From Luteibacter rhizovicinus DSM 16549 (GTDB taxonomy: Bacteria > Pseudomonadota > Gammaproteobacteria > Xanthomonadales > Rhodanobacteraceae), in assembly GCF_001887595.1 (NCBI RefSeq), contig NZ_CP017480.1:992001-1056000 (forward strand): a DNA stretch of 64,000 bases. Reading direction: 5' to 3'. The translations under genes and the position numbers were made by a program. This document shows, one piece after another, positions 17,597 through 26,458 of this stretch (its first letter is position 1; each line of letters begins with the position of its first letter). The notes beneath the pieces were generated by a model that searched no databases, was not told the origin of the DNA, and saw only the letters and a list, made by a program, of their open reading frames with translations.

Positions 17597-18517
17597 ATGT
17601 TGCGGTGGAAGGTGATTCCCGTCTTGATCGGCCTGACGGCAGGCCTGGATGTGTATGCGCAGGAGGCGCCAGCGGCGCCGCCATTCGCTCTTCCGGCCGC
17701 CGGAAGCCATCGCGGGGTGGTGGACGACACCTGGATTATCGCGCCGAAGCGGCTATCCGATGCCACGCTCTCTGCGGTGAAGAACTACGCCGACGAGGGC
17801 GACATCGCCGCTGGCGTGTCACTGCGTTATCGCATCGACCACGCCGAGTGGATCATCGCCGACGTCTTCATTTACCCCGCCGGCCAGGGTGACAACACGA
17901 AGATGCTGCGCCAGGCGACCGATGATTTTCGCGAGTCGGTGGCGTACGCCGAGCGCCAGGAAATCTATCGCAACGTCTGGTGGGGGGACGAAGGGGCATA
18001 CACCGCGTCCCTCAGTGGCGGAAAGAAGATCGAAGGGCGCTTCCTGCCGATCGTGTTCGACGCACAGCAGGACATGCTGACCTCGCGAACCTATGTGTTC
18101 TACCGCAAGCTGTACTTCGTGAAGATCCGGCTGACCACCACCGTCGATGCCGTCGATTCGCTCGCGGAAAATGCGGATCCTTTCATCAGCGGCTTGCTGG
18201 ATGGCGTCGAAGTGATCAGCGCGGGTAGCTGCGGCCGCCAGATGGATATCGTGGCGATTCAACCCGGGGAATCGCTGCCGGGCGATCTTCCCGACGGCGT
18301 GAGCGCCGACGGTTACCGCATGGCGCTGAAGCTCACGAAAGCGGGGACACCGGCTTACGGTGCGCAGATGGCAAAGGCGATGGCCCTGGCATCGAAGCGG
18401 CAGATCGCCAGTGGTTGCACCACGCTCGACTACCATCCGCCCCTGGAAGATGGCAGCCGCACCGTGCTGCACCTGTCGTTCACGCCGGGCGATTGGGGTT
18501 CGTCGGCCAAGCCCTGA
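17597..18517 (+). CDS. secreted protein, unknown function
   Basis: A 306-residue protein with an N-terminal signal sequence (RWKVIPVLIGLTAGLDVYAQ, cleavage after about residue 21). The mature part is mixed alpha/beta without a recognised domain. It contains two cysteines late in the chain (SCGRQMD and ASGCTTLD) that could form a disulfide. The ATG at 17597 was chosen because the signal peptide starts there. TATAGT about 50 bp upstream may be a -10 box. Probably periplasmic. Confidence 0.8.
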   Translation: MLRWKVIPVLIGLTAGLDVYAQEAPAAPPFALPAAGSHRGVVDDTWIIAPKRLSDATLSAVKNYADEGDIAAGVSLRYRIDHAEWIIADVFIYPAGQGDNTKMLRQATDDFRESVAYAERQEIYRNVWWGDEGAYTASLSGGKKIEGRFLPIVFDAQQDMLTSRTYVFYRKLYFVKIRLTTTVDAVDSLAENADPFISGLLDGVEVISAGSCGRQMDIVAIQPGESLPGDLPDGVSADGYRMALKLTKAGTPAYGAQMAKAMALASKRQIASGCTTLDYHPPLEDGSRTVLHLSFTPGDWGSSAKP

Positions 18518-18528
18518 GCGAAGAACGG

Positions 18529-18555
18529 CCGGGACGCGTCCCACGCCCCGGCCGT
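18529..18555 (+). terminator. GC-rich hairpin, possible terminator
   Basis: CGGCCGGG and CCCCGGCCG can pair just downstream of the secreted-protein stop. There is no T tract, so factor-independent termination is doubtful. Confidence 0.35.
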
Positions 18556-18662
18556 TGCCGCGCAGGTGCCTACGGGAAGCCGCCGACCTGCATCGACCGG
18601 GGCATGATGCGGGAATCAACGACTCCCGCCCATGGAAGGATTCTGAAAAGCCGCGCGAATCC

Positions 18663-19718
18663 TTACTTCAGATGCGGCGCCAGCAATGGCATGTCCGCCG
18701 GACCCAGGCGGTCCGACGCCGTCATCAGCTGGTGCCAGTACGGGTAGAGCACCGGCGGCGCACTGACCTCGTCCAGCCGCTGACGCTCTTCGGCCGTGAG
18801 CTTCAGCTCGGCGGCGGCGAGGTTGTCCTTGAACTGCGCCTCGGTACGACCGCCGATGACCAGGGAGGTCACCGCGGGACGCTCGAGCAGCCAGGCCAGC
18901 GCGACCTGTGCACCCGACACGCCGCGCGCTTCGGCGATGGCCACCAGCACGTCGACGATGCGCCAAAGGCGCTCTTCGTCGCGGATCGGCGGCTCGGTCC
19001 AGCCCTCCAGCTGACGTGAGCCCTCCGGTGCCTTGCCATCGCGACGGTGCTTGCCCGAAAGCAGGCCACCGGCAAGCGGACTCCAGACGAGGACGCCGAG
19101 GCCCTGGTCGATCGAGATCGGCAGCAGCTCGTATTCGGCCTCGCGCGCCTCCAGCGTGTAATGGATCTGTTGGCTGACGAACCGCTGGCGATGCTCGCGC
19201 TCACTGATGCCGAGCGCCTTCATCAGGTGCCACGCGGAATAGTTGGAGCAGCCCAGGTAACGCACCTTGCCGTCGCGAACCAGGGTGTCGAGCGCTTCCA
19301 GGGTTTCTTCCAGCGGGGTCAGGCCATCCCACTGGTGAACCTGGTAGAGATCGATCACGTCCGTGCGCAGGCGCTTCAGGCTCGCTTCGCACTCGCGAAT
19401 CAGGTGATAGCGAGAGAGGCCGCCGTTGTTGGGGCCGTCGCCCATCGGAAAGCGTGCCTTGGTCGCGATCAGTACGTCCTTCGGACGCTTGCCGCCGAGC
19501 ACTTCGCCGATGATTTCTTCCGAACGGCCATCGGAGTAGACGTTCGCCGTATCGATGAGATTGACGCCGGCATCGATGCACATGTCGATCAGCCGGCGTG
19601 CTTCGTCGACGCCGGAGTTGCCGACCGAGGCGAACTTGCCCTGGCCGCCGAAGGTCATCGTGCCCATCGTGAGGGTGGAGACTTTGAGGCCGGAGCGGCC
19701 AAGCAGTCGATATTCCAT
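18663..19718 (-). CDS. aldo/keto reductase
   Basis: A 351-residue NADPH-dependent oxidoreductase of the AKR superfamily. Catalytic residues are visible: Asp and Tyr in DTANVYSDGRSEE, Lys in ATKARF and His in YQVHQWDG. The C-terminal nucleotide-binding segment reads VTSLVIGGRTEAQFKDNL. The physiological carbonyl substrate is unknown. It is divergent from a LysR-type regulator 106 bp away, which is probably its regulator. Confidence 0.9.
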   Translation of the reverse strand: MEYRLLGRSGLKVSTLTMGTMTFGGQGKFASVGNSGVDEARRLIDMCIDAGVNLIDTANVYSDGRSEEIIGEVLGGKRPKDVLIATKARFPMGDGPNNGGLSRYHLIRECEASLKRLRTDVIDLYQVHQWDGLTPLEETLEALDTLVRDGKVRYLGCSNYSAWHLMKALGISEREHRQRFVSQQIHYTLEAREAEYELLPISIDQGLGVLVWSPLAGGLLSGKHRRDGKAPEGSRQLEGWTEPPIRDEERLWRIVDVLVAIAEARGVSGAQVALAWLLERPAVTSLVIGGRTEAQFKDNLAAAELKLTAEERQRLDEVSAPPVLYPYWHQLMTASDRLGPADMPLLAPHLK

Positions 19719-19785
19719 GGGGATTCCTTGTGGGGAGTGAACCGACCCACGTTAGCCTCCCGACCATTCATCTGTAAAATGGAAA

Positions 19786-19798
19786 ATTCTGATCGAAT
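19786..19798. promoter_or_regulatory. candidate LysR-type operator
   Basis: ATTCTGATCGAAT is an interrupted palindrome (ATTC-N5-GAAT) of LysR-box form in the AT-rich part of the divergent aldo/keto reductase-LysR intergenic region. It lies 27 bp upstream of the LysR start, the usual place for an autoregulatory site. Confidence 0.45.
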
Positions 19799-19824
19799 TA
19801 AGCAGTCAAGGGACTCAATACGCC

Positions 19825-20739
19825 GTGGACCTCAAGCAGCTCGAATACTTCATCGCCGTCGCCGAGGAACGCCACTTCACGCGGGCCGCCCAGCGACTCA
19901 ACGTGGTCCAGTCCGGCCTTTCGCAGACCATCCGCAGCCTGGAAGAAGAGCTCGGTGGCCCGTTGTTCGTCCGCACGACGCGCAGTGTCGCCTTGACCGC
20001 GGCAGGCACGGTCCTGCTCGAGGAAGCCCACCGGGTGCTCGACGCGGCGCGTTCGGCGCGCATGGCGGTGACCCAGGTGCACGGCCTCGCGCGGGGGAGG
20101 CTACGCATCGGTGCCATCCAGAGCCTCGCCCCCTTCATCGACCTGCCGACCACGCTGGGACGGTTCCGCGACGCCTTTGGCGGCATCGACATCGAGCTTC
20201 GTTTCGACGGTTCGGCGAATCTGCTGGAAGAGGTCCGCGATGGCCATCTGGATATCGCCTTCACCCAGCCACCCGCGGCACCGGTGGCCGACGTCGTCAC
20301 CAAGCTGCTGGTCTGCGAAGGTCTCGTGGCCGTGTGCCCGCCGAAGCATCGACTGGCCGGCGCCCACGACGTGACGCTGGCCGACCTTGCGCAGGAGAGC
20401 TATGTCGATCTGCGCACCGACTGGGGCATGCGCCAGCTCATCGACAGCGCCTTCGCCGACGCGGGACTGAATCGTCGCACGCGTTTCGAGGTCAACGACA
20501 TGGGCATGCTGCTCGAACTCGCGGCGCAGGGTCTCGGCCTTGCCCTGGTGCCGGAATCGATCGCGAAGATCCGTCGCGACGACCGTCATGCACGGCCGAT
20601 CGCCTTCGCCGATATCGCCGAGAGCGAAGAACCCTGCTGGGAGATCGTCGTGGGCCATCGTGCCCGTAGCGGTGAAGCAGCAGGCCGCCTCGCCCAGGCC
20701 TTCCTCGACGTCCTCGTGCAACCGGCCGGTGCGCTCTAG
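19825..20739 (+). CDS. LysR-family transcriptional regulator
   Basis: A 304-residue regulator. The N-terminal winged HTH (LKQLEYFIAVAEERHFTRAA ... LEEELGGPLFVRT) is followed by a periplasmic-binding-protein-like effector domain (RLRIGAIQSLAPFIDLPTTL). The start is GTG at 19825, giving the standard beginning MDLKQLEYF. It is divergent from the aldo/keto reductase and probably controls it. The effector is unknown. Confidence 0.9.
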   Translation: MDLKQLEYFIAVAEERHFTRAAQRLNVVQSGLSQTIRSLEEELGGPLFVRTTRSVALTAAGTVLLEEAHRVLDAARSARMAVTQVHGLARGRLRIGAIQSLAPFIDLPTTLGRFRDAFGGIDIELRFDGSANLLEEVRDGHLDIAFTQPPAAPVADVVTKLLVCEGLVAVCPPKHRLAGAHDVTLADLAQESYVDLRTDWGMRQLIDSAFADAGLNRRTRFEVNDMGMLLELAAQGLGLALVPESIAKIRRDDRHARPIAFADIAESEEPCWEIVVGHRARSGEAAGRLAQAFLDVLVQPAGAL

Positions 20740-21239
20740 GGCTCGCCGTCCCAATAATCCAGGCCGTTCTCCATCCGCTGCACAAAGCTGAAGCGCGAAC
20801 CGTCTTCCTTCCTGACGATGGTCGAGTGCTTTCCCGAGTCCGGGTATTCGACGAACTCCGGCGACTCCTTCGTACTGATGGACAGATACTTCAGCGGCGC
20901 ATCCGAGGTGTTGATGAACTGGTGCGGGTAGCCAGGCCCCGGTGGAATGAAAACGACATCGCCCGCGCGCACCGGCAGTCGTTCGCCCGCCACCCGCAGC
21001 GTGCCCTCCCCTTCCAGCACCACGAACATTTCTTCCTGCGCATAGTGGAAGTGGTAAGGGCAGGAAATCTTCCCCGGAGCGACGATATCGAAGGAGGCGC
21101 CGAGCTTCTCCGCGGCCGTGCCGGTACCGAGGCGAGCACCGAGCGCGTCGTACAACGGTTCGCGGACGAGGCGTTCGGTGGGCGCGTCATGGAAGTTGCG
21201 AATCAGCCGCGCGGCGAGTTCGGAAGCGCGTGAGGTCAT
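20736..21239 (-). CDS. single-domain cupin protein
   Basis: A 167-residue cupin. Motif 1 (HFHYAQEEMFVVLEGEGTL) supplies two His and one Glu metal ligands. Motif 2 (GDVVFIPPGPGYPHQFIN) supplies the last His, so a metal-binding beta-barrel is expected. The ATG at 21239 (MTSRASELAARL) was chosen over 21308. Its stop overlaps the LysR end by 4 bp in convergent orientation. Enzymatic activity cannot be inferred. Confidence 0.85.
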   Translation of the reverse strand: MTSRASELAARLIRNFHDAPTERLVREPLYDALGARLGTGTAAEKLGASFDIVAPGKISCPYHFHYAQEEMFVVLEGEGTLRVAGERLPVRAGDVVFIPPGPGYPHQFINTSDAPLKYLSISTKESPEFVEYPDSGKHSTIVRKEDGSRFSFVQRMENGLDYWDGEP

Positions 21240-21350
21240 GGGCCTGCCATCGTGCAAGGTGGGTCCACCGAGGCTAGCGCGATCCGCCGTTCGCGTCTTC
21301 CCGACCATCGTCCCTTGTAAACTGCCGCGACCACCCGCCCGAGCGAGCCC

Positions 21351-21971
21351 ATGACCACGAAACCGCGACCGTTTTCCATGATCCGCGACTTCGCCCTGGC
21401 CGACTGGTTCACGCTGGGCAATGCAGCCAGCGGCGTCGGCGCCCTGTTTTCAACCATGACCTACCTCCAGGAGGGTGGGGTCTGGCACCTGTACATGGCG
21501 TCCGGCATGGTGCTGCTGGCACTGGTGTTCGACATCCTCGACGGACGCATCGCCCGGTGGCGCCAGCGCGCGTCCCTGCTCGGCCGGGAACTGGATTCCC
21601 TTGCCGACGTGATCTCCTTCGGCGTCGCGCCGGCGGTCATCGGCTACGGCTGCGGCATGCAGGGCGGACTCGACCGGGCGATCCTGCTCATGTTCGTCTG
21701 TTGTGGCGTGTCGCGCCTGGCACGCTACAACGTCACCGCCGAGTCCCACTCCAACGACGAGGGCAAGGTCACCTACTTCGAGGGGACGCCCATTCCGACG
21801 TCGATCGTCCTTGTCGCCGTGCTTTGTGCTGCCGCGTCGATGGGCGCGTTGCACGAGGACCTCTGGTTCGGCAGCGTCCGCATCGCCTCGCTCGGCTTCC
21901 ACCCGCTGTCGCTGATGTTCGCCGCCTCAGGCGCCCTGATGGTCAGCCGACTCCGTATTCCGAAGCTATAA
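21351..21971 (+). CDS. pssA: CDP-diacylglycerol-serine O-phosphatidyltransferase
   Basis: A 206-residue integral membrane CDP-alcohol phosphatidyltransferase, making phosphatidylserine for phosphatidylethanolamine synthesis. The signature D-G-x2-A-R-x8-G-x3-D-x3-D is complete: D64 G65, A68 R69, G78, D82 and D86. Several hydrophobic helices surround it. Length and N-terminus fit the Bacillus-type PssA rather than the phospholipase-D-type E. coli enzyme. It converges with the PnuC-family gene and overlaps it by 29 bp. Confidence 0.88.
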   Translation: MTTKPRPFSMIRDFALADWFTLGNAASGVGALFSTMTYLQEGGVWHLYMASGMVLLALVFDILDGRIARWRQRASLLGRELDSLADVISFGVAPAVIGYGCGMQGGLDRAILLMFVCCGVSRLARYNVTAESHSNDEGKVTYFEGTPIPTSIVLVAVLCAAASMGALHEDLWFGSVRIASLGFHPLSLMFAASGALMVSRLRIPKL

Positions 21972-22536
21972 CGACCCGCTCTCGTTGCCAGGCGCGCAAG
22001 CCGATCGCGGCAAGCACCACGAAACCGGCATACAACACTGCCGTGACCGGCAGCGATTTATAGACGTACTCGCCCACATAGATGACGTCGACGGCGATCC
22101 ATAGCCACCAGGCGGCGGCGTGTCGCCGCGCTTGCCACCATTGAGCGACCAGACTGAATGCCGTGAGTGCGGCATCGAGCCACGGCAACGAGGCGTCGGT
22201 GTAACGGTGCATGGCGTAGCCCAGGGCCAACGCCGCAGCCGTGCCGATCGCGAGGTGCCGCGTCGCGCTTCGCGTGTCCAGCAAGGCGACGCGGACATGA
22301 CCGCTGCCATCGAGATTGCGCGACCAGCGCTGCCAGCCATAAAGGATCAGGAAGGCAAAGATCACCTGCAGCATCGTGTCCGAATACAGCTTGGCATCGA
22401 CAAAGATCCACGCGTAAGCGATTACCGAAACCAGGCCTACCGGCCAGCACCACGGACTGCGCCGCGCGGTCAGCCACACGCCGGCCGCGCTGACCAGCGC
22501 GGCGGACAGTTCGAACAGCGAAAGCTCAAAAGTCAT
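21943..22536 (-). CDS. pnuT: PnuC-family vitamin transporter, probably thiamine (PnuT)
   Basis: A 197-residue inner-membrane protein with about seven helices and the PnuC-family start (ELSAALVSAAGVWLTARRSP) and centre (FLILYGWQRW). PnuC members carry nicotinamide riboside, but relatives co-regulated with thiamine genes (PnuT) carry thiamine. This gene overlaps the end of a TonB-dependent receptor gene that lies behind a TPP riboswitch, so thiamine is the best-supported substrate. The family call is firm; the substrate is inferred from context. Confidence 0.85.
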   Translation of the reverse strand: MTFELSLFELSAALVSAAGVWLTARRSPWCWPVGLVSVIAYAWIFVDAKLYSDTMLQVIFAFLILYGWQRWSRNLDGSGHVRVALLDTRSATRHLAIGTAAALALGYAMHRYTDASLPWLDAALTAFSLVAQWWQARRHAAAWWLWIAVDVIYVGEYVYKSLPVTAVLYAGFVVLAAIGLRAWQRERVVIASEYGVG

Positions 22537-24703
22537 AAGTCATCGACAGGCGGGCGAGTCGCGGCATGCCGGGGAACAGGTAGCTGTCACCACCCGAAGT
22601 GCCGGTATCGCGCCAGTAGAAATGATTGAACACGTTGTCCACGTTGAGCCGCCATGTCATCGCATGGCCGCCGACCGCCGTGATGAAACGAAGTCCGGCA
22701 TCGAAGACATGGTACGCCGGGACGCGCGTGTCGCCGTTCGGCGTCGCCACATTGGTGCCGGCATAGCGCCAGCCACCGAGCAACGCCCATTTCGGCGCAA
22801 ACGGCAAGGTGTAATCGGCGTACACCGCCGTCCGCCAGCGCGGCACGTTGACGACCTGATGGTCCTCGTAATCAGGCGTTCCGGTGTTCTCGGCGCGGGC
22901 GCGGATCACGTTGGCGCTGGCCGTGAGGCGAAGGTTGTCGGTCACCCGCCCGGCGAGGTTCAGCTCGATACCGGTGTGAACCTCCTGCCCCTGCTGGACG
23001 AAGGTGAAGCCTTCCGCGGTATCGTCAGGACGGGCGAACTGGTACGCCTGGCGAATGCGATACACCGCCGCCTGCAGGTCCAGCGCGTCGCTGAGCGCGT
23101 ACTTCACGCCAGCCTCGACCTGACGCGACTGCAACGGCGCCAGCGTCGTGCCGCCGTTCGACGTCCAGTACGGCGCTTCGCGTCCCAGCGAAAGACCTTC
23201 ACCGTAACTGATGTACGTGGTCAGGGGCACCGTCGGCTGCCAAAGCACGGCCGCCTGCGGAAGGGTTTTCGTCATCCGCGTATCGCGTTCGAGGGCGCCC
23301 GTGTCGTCGTAAGCACGCTCGTCAAGCTTGACCAGGCGGGCGCCGGCGAGCACCTGCCAGGTTTCGCCGAGATGGATGCGGTCGATCGCGAACAGCGTGC
23401 GCTGCCAACTGGTGAGGCGTCGTTCCGATGGGCCCGGCTCGTTTGGCGAGGGGTCGAAGTACGGCGGCGTCCGATCGTCGATGTTCGCCGTGCCGACGTA
23501 GTCGTACACATAGGCGCGCTGGTCCACGGTGCGGCGGAAGGCGCTCGCGCCCACGTTCACCTCGTGATCGATCGCACCCGTCGCGAAGCTTCCGGTAAGC
23601 ACGGCGCGCACTTCGTCGTTCTGTCGCGTGTCGTCCGGGCTACGGAAATCGTAAACGTCGTAGTCGCCGTTGGGCGCGAAGAAGTAGCCCGGCGTCGCAC
23701 CGGATGCGCAGGACGCGGCATAGAAACAACCGTAGGCGAAGGCGACGTTGTCGTCGATCACGGTATGGCTGTGGCCTGCCGACACCTGCGCATTCCAGCT
23801 GTCATTGAAGCGATAGTTGAAGCGCAGCGTCGTGTTGCTCGAATGGATGCCTACCGGGCGCTGCCAGGGCTCGTAGCCGAGCAGGCGCGTGCGGCTGGGG
23901 TGCTCGGGAATCTGCGTGCCGCCGAGCAACTGGTAGCCCGACGCCGATCGCTGGCCGCTGGTCTGGTAGTCGGTATCCAGCTGCACGGTGGCCTGTTCGT
24001 TGATCTTCCAGTCGGCACCGATCGATACGAAGCTGCGCCGTCCATCGGTGTGCTCGATCGCCGCGTGCGTCTTCTCGTTCGCCGCATTGACGCGCAGGCC
24101 GAACGATGGGGTAAACCATGCACCCAGGTCGACGGCCTCATAGTTGGAACCGTGCGAGTCCGTCCCGATCGTCACCGTGTGCACGTCGGCCGGGCGCTTG
24201 CTTACGTAGTTGATCAGGCCGCCGGGCTCGACGACGCCGGCTTCCAGGCCGCCGAGGCCCTTGAGCACCTCGACGCGTTCCTTGCCTTCCAGTCCGGGCA
24301 GCTGCTCGGCCGACATGATCATGCCGTTGAAACGGAAGCCCGTCGCCAGATCCAGCGGAAAACCGCGTATCGAGACGTCCTGGTAGTAGCCCGCCGGCGC
24401 GTAGTTGTCGTTGATCGCCGAATCGCCGCGCACCAGCTCGCTGAGCGTCCGCGGCTGGCGGTCGTCGATCTGCGCGCGGGTAATGACGGTGATCGCCGCC
24501 GGCGTGTCGTGCAGCGGCGCGTTGCCGAAGCTGCCGAACGTATCGAGCTGGGAATCGGCCGCCTGGTACCCGGTGGTCGTGGTGGCGTTCACATCCACGG
24601 TCGACAGGGTGCGGGCCTTCTGGGGCGCCGTATCGTCGGCGGCATGCGCCACGCCAAGCATCGAAAGCAGGGCCAGGGCAAGCGGAGTGCGGGAAAAAGT
24701 CAT
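22526..24703 (-). CDS. TonB-dependent outer-membrane receptor, probably for thiamine
   Basis: A 725-residue receptor. A signal peptide (TPLALALLSMLGVAHA) is followed by a plug domain (TPAAITVITRAQIDD ... GVVEPGGLINYVSKRP) and a 22-strand-type beta-barrel ending in the typical aromatic C-terminus (RLARLSMTYDF). It looks like siderophore receptors (FhuA/FpvA class), but the upstream TPP riboswitch and downstream PnuC-family gene point to thiamine uptake. The ATG at 24703 is chosen, because the longer frame runs into the riboswitch. Confidence 0.92.
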   Translation of the reverse strand: MTFSRTPLALALLSMLGVAHAADDTAPQKARTLSTVDVNATTTTGYQAADSQLDTFGSFGNAPLHDTPAAITVITRAQIDDRQPRTLSELVRGDSAINDNYAPAGYYQDVSIRGFPLDLATGFRFNGMIMSAEQLPGLEGKERVEVLKGLGGLEAGVVEPGGLINYVSKRPADVHTVTIGTDSHGSNYEAVDLGAWFTPSFGLRVNAANEKTHAAIEHTDGRRSFVSIGADWKINEQATVQLDTDYQTSGQRSASGYQLLGGTQIPEHPSRTRLLGYEPWQRPVGIHSSNTTLRFNYRFNDSWNAQVSAGHSHTVIDDNVAFAYGCFYAASCASGATPGYFFAPNGDYDVYDFRSPDDTRQNDEVRAVLTGSFATGAIDHEVNVGASAFRRTVDQRAYVYDYVGTANIDDRTPPYFDPSPNEPGPSERRLTSWQRTLFAIDRIHLGETWQVLAGARLVKLDERAYDDTGALERDTRMTKTLPQAAVLWQPTVPLTTYISYGEGLSLGREAPYWTSNGGTTLAPLQSRQVEAGVKYALSDALDLQAAVYRIRQAYQFARPDDTAEGFTFVQQGQEVHTGIELNLAGRVTDNLRLTASANVIRARAENTGTPDYEDHQVVNVPRWRTAVYADYTLPFAPKWALLGGWRYAGTNVATPNGDTRVPAYHVFDAGLRFITAVGGHAMTWRLNVDNVFNHFYWRDTGTSGGDSYLFPGMPRLARLSMTYDF

Positions 24704-24736
24704 CGTCGTCTTCAGGTTCACGGACGAAGCGACGGC

Positions 24737-24767
24737 GAACCACGTCGTCCGGGGACGTCCGTGGTTC
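24737..24767 (-). promoter_or_regulatory. hairpin in the riboswitch expression platform
   Basis: GAACCACG pairs with CGTGGTTC, enclosing a second perfect stem CGTCC/GGACG, between the TPP aptamer and the receptor ATG. No T tract follows on the minus strand, so control is more likely translational or Rho-linked than by intrinsic termination. Confidence 0.55.
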
Positions 24768-24771
24768 TGCA

Positions 24772-24846
24772 AGCTCCCTACGCCGGTACTAACCGGGTCA
24801 GGTTCCAAGGGACTCTCTCAGCCTGGCAACGCCAGGCACCCCCGCT
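24772..24846 (-). promoter_or_regulatory. TPP riboswitch (THI element)
   Basis: Read on the minus strand, this has the conserved aptamer blocks in order: GGGGTGCC, then a GGC-GCC variable stem, GGCTGAGAG, CCCTTGGAACCTGACC, and GGTTAGTACCGGCGTAGGGA. These are the invariant pyrimidine- and pyrophosphate-binding segments of thiamine pyrophosphate riboswitches. It lies 69 bp upstream of the TonB-dependent receptor start and should reduce receptor and transporter expression when TPP is abundant. Its 5' edge begins about 11 bp after the stop of the upstream kinase gene. Confidence 0.95.
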
Positions 24847-24856
24847 TCTAGAACCG

Positions 24857-26008
24857 CTATTGAACCACGATTGGCGCGCCGGCGTCGCGGATGGCGTCCA
24901 GCAAGGCCTGCCCATGCGGCCCGGCGAACCAGGCGGCGTGCCCGCGCAGGAAGGTCTGATAGGCGACGTCGGCGTGATCGCGCCGCCGCGTCACGCCCTC
25001 GAAGTATTCGATCTCCGACAGGGCGAAGTCGAGATGGACGATCGGCAAGAGGTCGGCGAGCAGGCTCAGGTCGTCGGCCGTCAGGGGACTGACCTCGTGG
25101 TAGCCCTCGAGCAGCGCGAGGGCCAGGTCGGTACGGCCGATATCGCCCTGTGCGATATCCAGCCACGCGATGGCGTTGCGTTCGATCGCGGTGGCCAGAT
25201 CGAACAGCCCGAATGTCAGGGCCGACAGGCCAAAGTCGAGGACATCGGTGATACGCGCCTCGTCGCCCGCATCGCTCCAGCACAGGTTCGATACGTGCCA
25301 ATCGCCGTGGGTCCAGGACCGCGGCTGCCGCGCGATCCCGCCGACGGCACGTTCATGCCACGGCGCCATGGCCTCGCCGATCTCGGTGCGCCAGTCGCGA
25401 TCGCGCAGGTAGCTGCCCAGTGAAGGTCGCGACCGCAACGACGCTTCGATGGCCTCGAGCGGATCCGCCGAGGAAAGGACCTCCGCGCGTGCAACCAGGA
25501 TATGCGTCGAACGCTGCGGTGCGCGGTAATCACGGGCCGCCCGATGTAGGCGCGCAAGCATCGCACCCGCGGCTCGCGCGTGGGCGACGCCACCGATCGG
25601 CGACCACGAAAACGCGTTGCGGTAGACATCGGTGCCGACGGCCGGCCGATGCACTTCGTAGACCCACGCATCGATCGCGATCGCCGACTCACCGTCGACA
25701 TCGTCCAGCACCTCCGGCACGGCGATGCCGCGCTCCCGCAGGTGGCTGGCAAACCGATGCTCCTCCGCCAGCATCACTGCGGAGCGCACGCTCCGGTGGT
25801 GGCGTTTGATGAAGACCTCGCCGATGGATGTCGCCACGAGAGCCGCCGCCGATAACGGCCGCGGACTGCGCCAGCGCACCGCCACCACGCCGCCCAGGCG
25901 AGGAAAGCGCGCAAGCAACCCCTCGACCTCGGTCAGCGTCAACGGCGGCCAGTCCGGCGGCAGCTCGTCGCCGGCGAGACCGTGGGTGAGGTGAGCATCG
26001 TCGTTCAT
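24857..26008 (-). CDS. APH-family small-molecule or protein kinase
   Basis: A 383-residue phosphotransferase of the aminoglycoside phosphotransferase/choline kinase fold. The nucleotide-lid strand VFIKRHHRS, catalytic loop THGDWHVSNLCW and metal site VLDFGLSALTFGLFDLA are complete. The natural substrate is unknown. It is transcribed toward the TPP riboswitch and thiamine uptake genes and ends only about 11 bp before the aptamer. A role in phosphorylating imported thiamine (as ThiK, also of this fold) is possible but unproven. It resembles SrkA only in the core motifs. Confidence 0.82.
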   Translation of the reverse strand: MNDDAHLTHGLAGDELPPDWPPLTLTEVEGLLARFPRLGGVVAVRWRSPRPLSAAALVATSIGEVFIKRHHRSVRSAVMLAEEHRFASHLRERGIAVPEVLDDVDGESAIAIDAWVYEVHRPAVGTDVYRNAFSWSPIGGVAHARAAGAMLARLHRAARDYRAPQRSTHILVARAEVLSSADPLEAIEASLRSRPSLGSYLRDRDWRTEIGEAMAPWHERAVGGIARQPRSWTHGDWHVSNLCWSDAGDEARITDVLDFGLSALTFGLFDLATAIERNAIAWLDIAQGDIGRTDLALALLEGYHEVSPLTADDLSLLADLLPIVHLDFALSEIEYFEGVTRRRDHADVAYQTFLRGHAAWFAGPHGQALLDAIRDAGAPIVVQ

Positions 26009-26070
26009 CGGCGCATTCTAACCGCTGCCTTTTGAAACGGTTCCCACCCTCGCTGGTGGGCTTGAGGCAG

Positions 26071-26216
26071 AGAGCCTTCGGTGTCCACCCTCGCTGCTCA
26101 GACAGGTCCTCCGCGTTCCGTATCGGAAAGGCCGCTAACGCGGCCCATGGTTCTATTTGGCCTGCGGCCGCTCCACTTGTGCGGAACTCGCCTCGAGGGT
26201 GGACACCGAAGACTCT
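26071..26216 (+). repeat. palindromic repeat element, copy A
   Basis: A 146-bp element bounded by 23-bp inverted ends with one mismatch; the core is GGTGTCCACCCTCG and its complement. Inside lie small hairpins TTCCG-TAT-CGGAA and GGCCGC-TAAC-GCGGCC. It is an inverted copy of the element at 26459-26602. No coding capacity is credible. It is of MITE or large REP type, and would fold into one long branched hairpin as single-stranded DNA or RNA. Confidence 0.85.
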
Positions 26217-26458
26217 TCCCAACGCTGAGGTTCGTGTGGGTCGAGCCGACGAAGCAACGCCGCTTTGGCTGCGAGCTCATCGCCATCGCCAAACGGTCGA
26301 CCCGGGCGCCGGTCGCGATCCTCCGCCCGAGACAGCGCCACGGCGACGAAGCCGCTCACTGAGCGAGATGTACGCACCAGCACGACTGCTGTGACGGCCC
26401 GCGTTGGCGGCCACCCTCACCCCAACGGCTCGCCGTCCAGCTGACCGTATCGTCGTGA

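Noticed and set aside
15225..17684. Open frame of 819 codons on the minus strand
   Set aside because: It is antisense to rlmI and the topoisomerase IB gene, both with complete motifs. Long antisense frames are common at this GC content. Its composition (Val/Asp/Gly/His-rich, no domains) is typical of shadows.
22622..25423. Open frame of 933 codons on the plus strand
   Set aside because: It runs antisense to the TonB-dependent receptor, the TPP riboswitch and part of the kinase gene. It has no recognisable domain.
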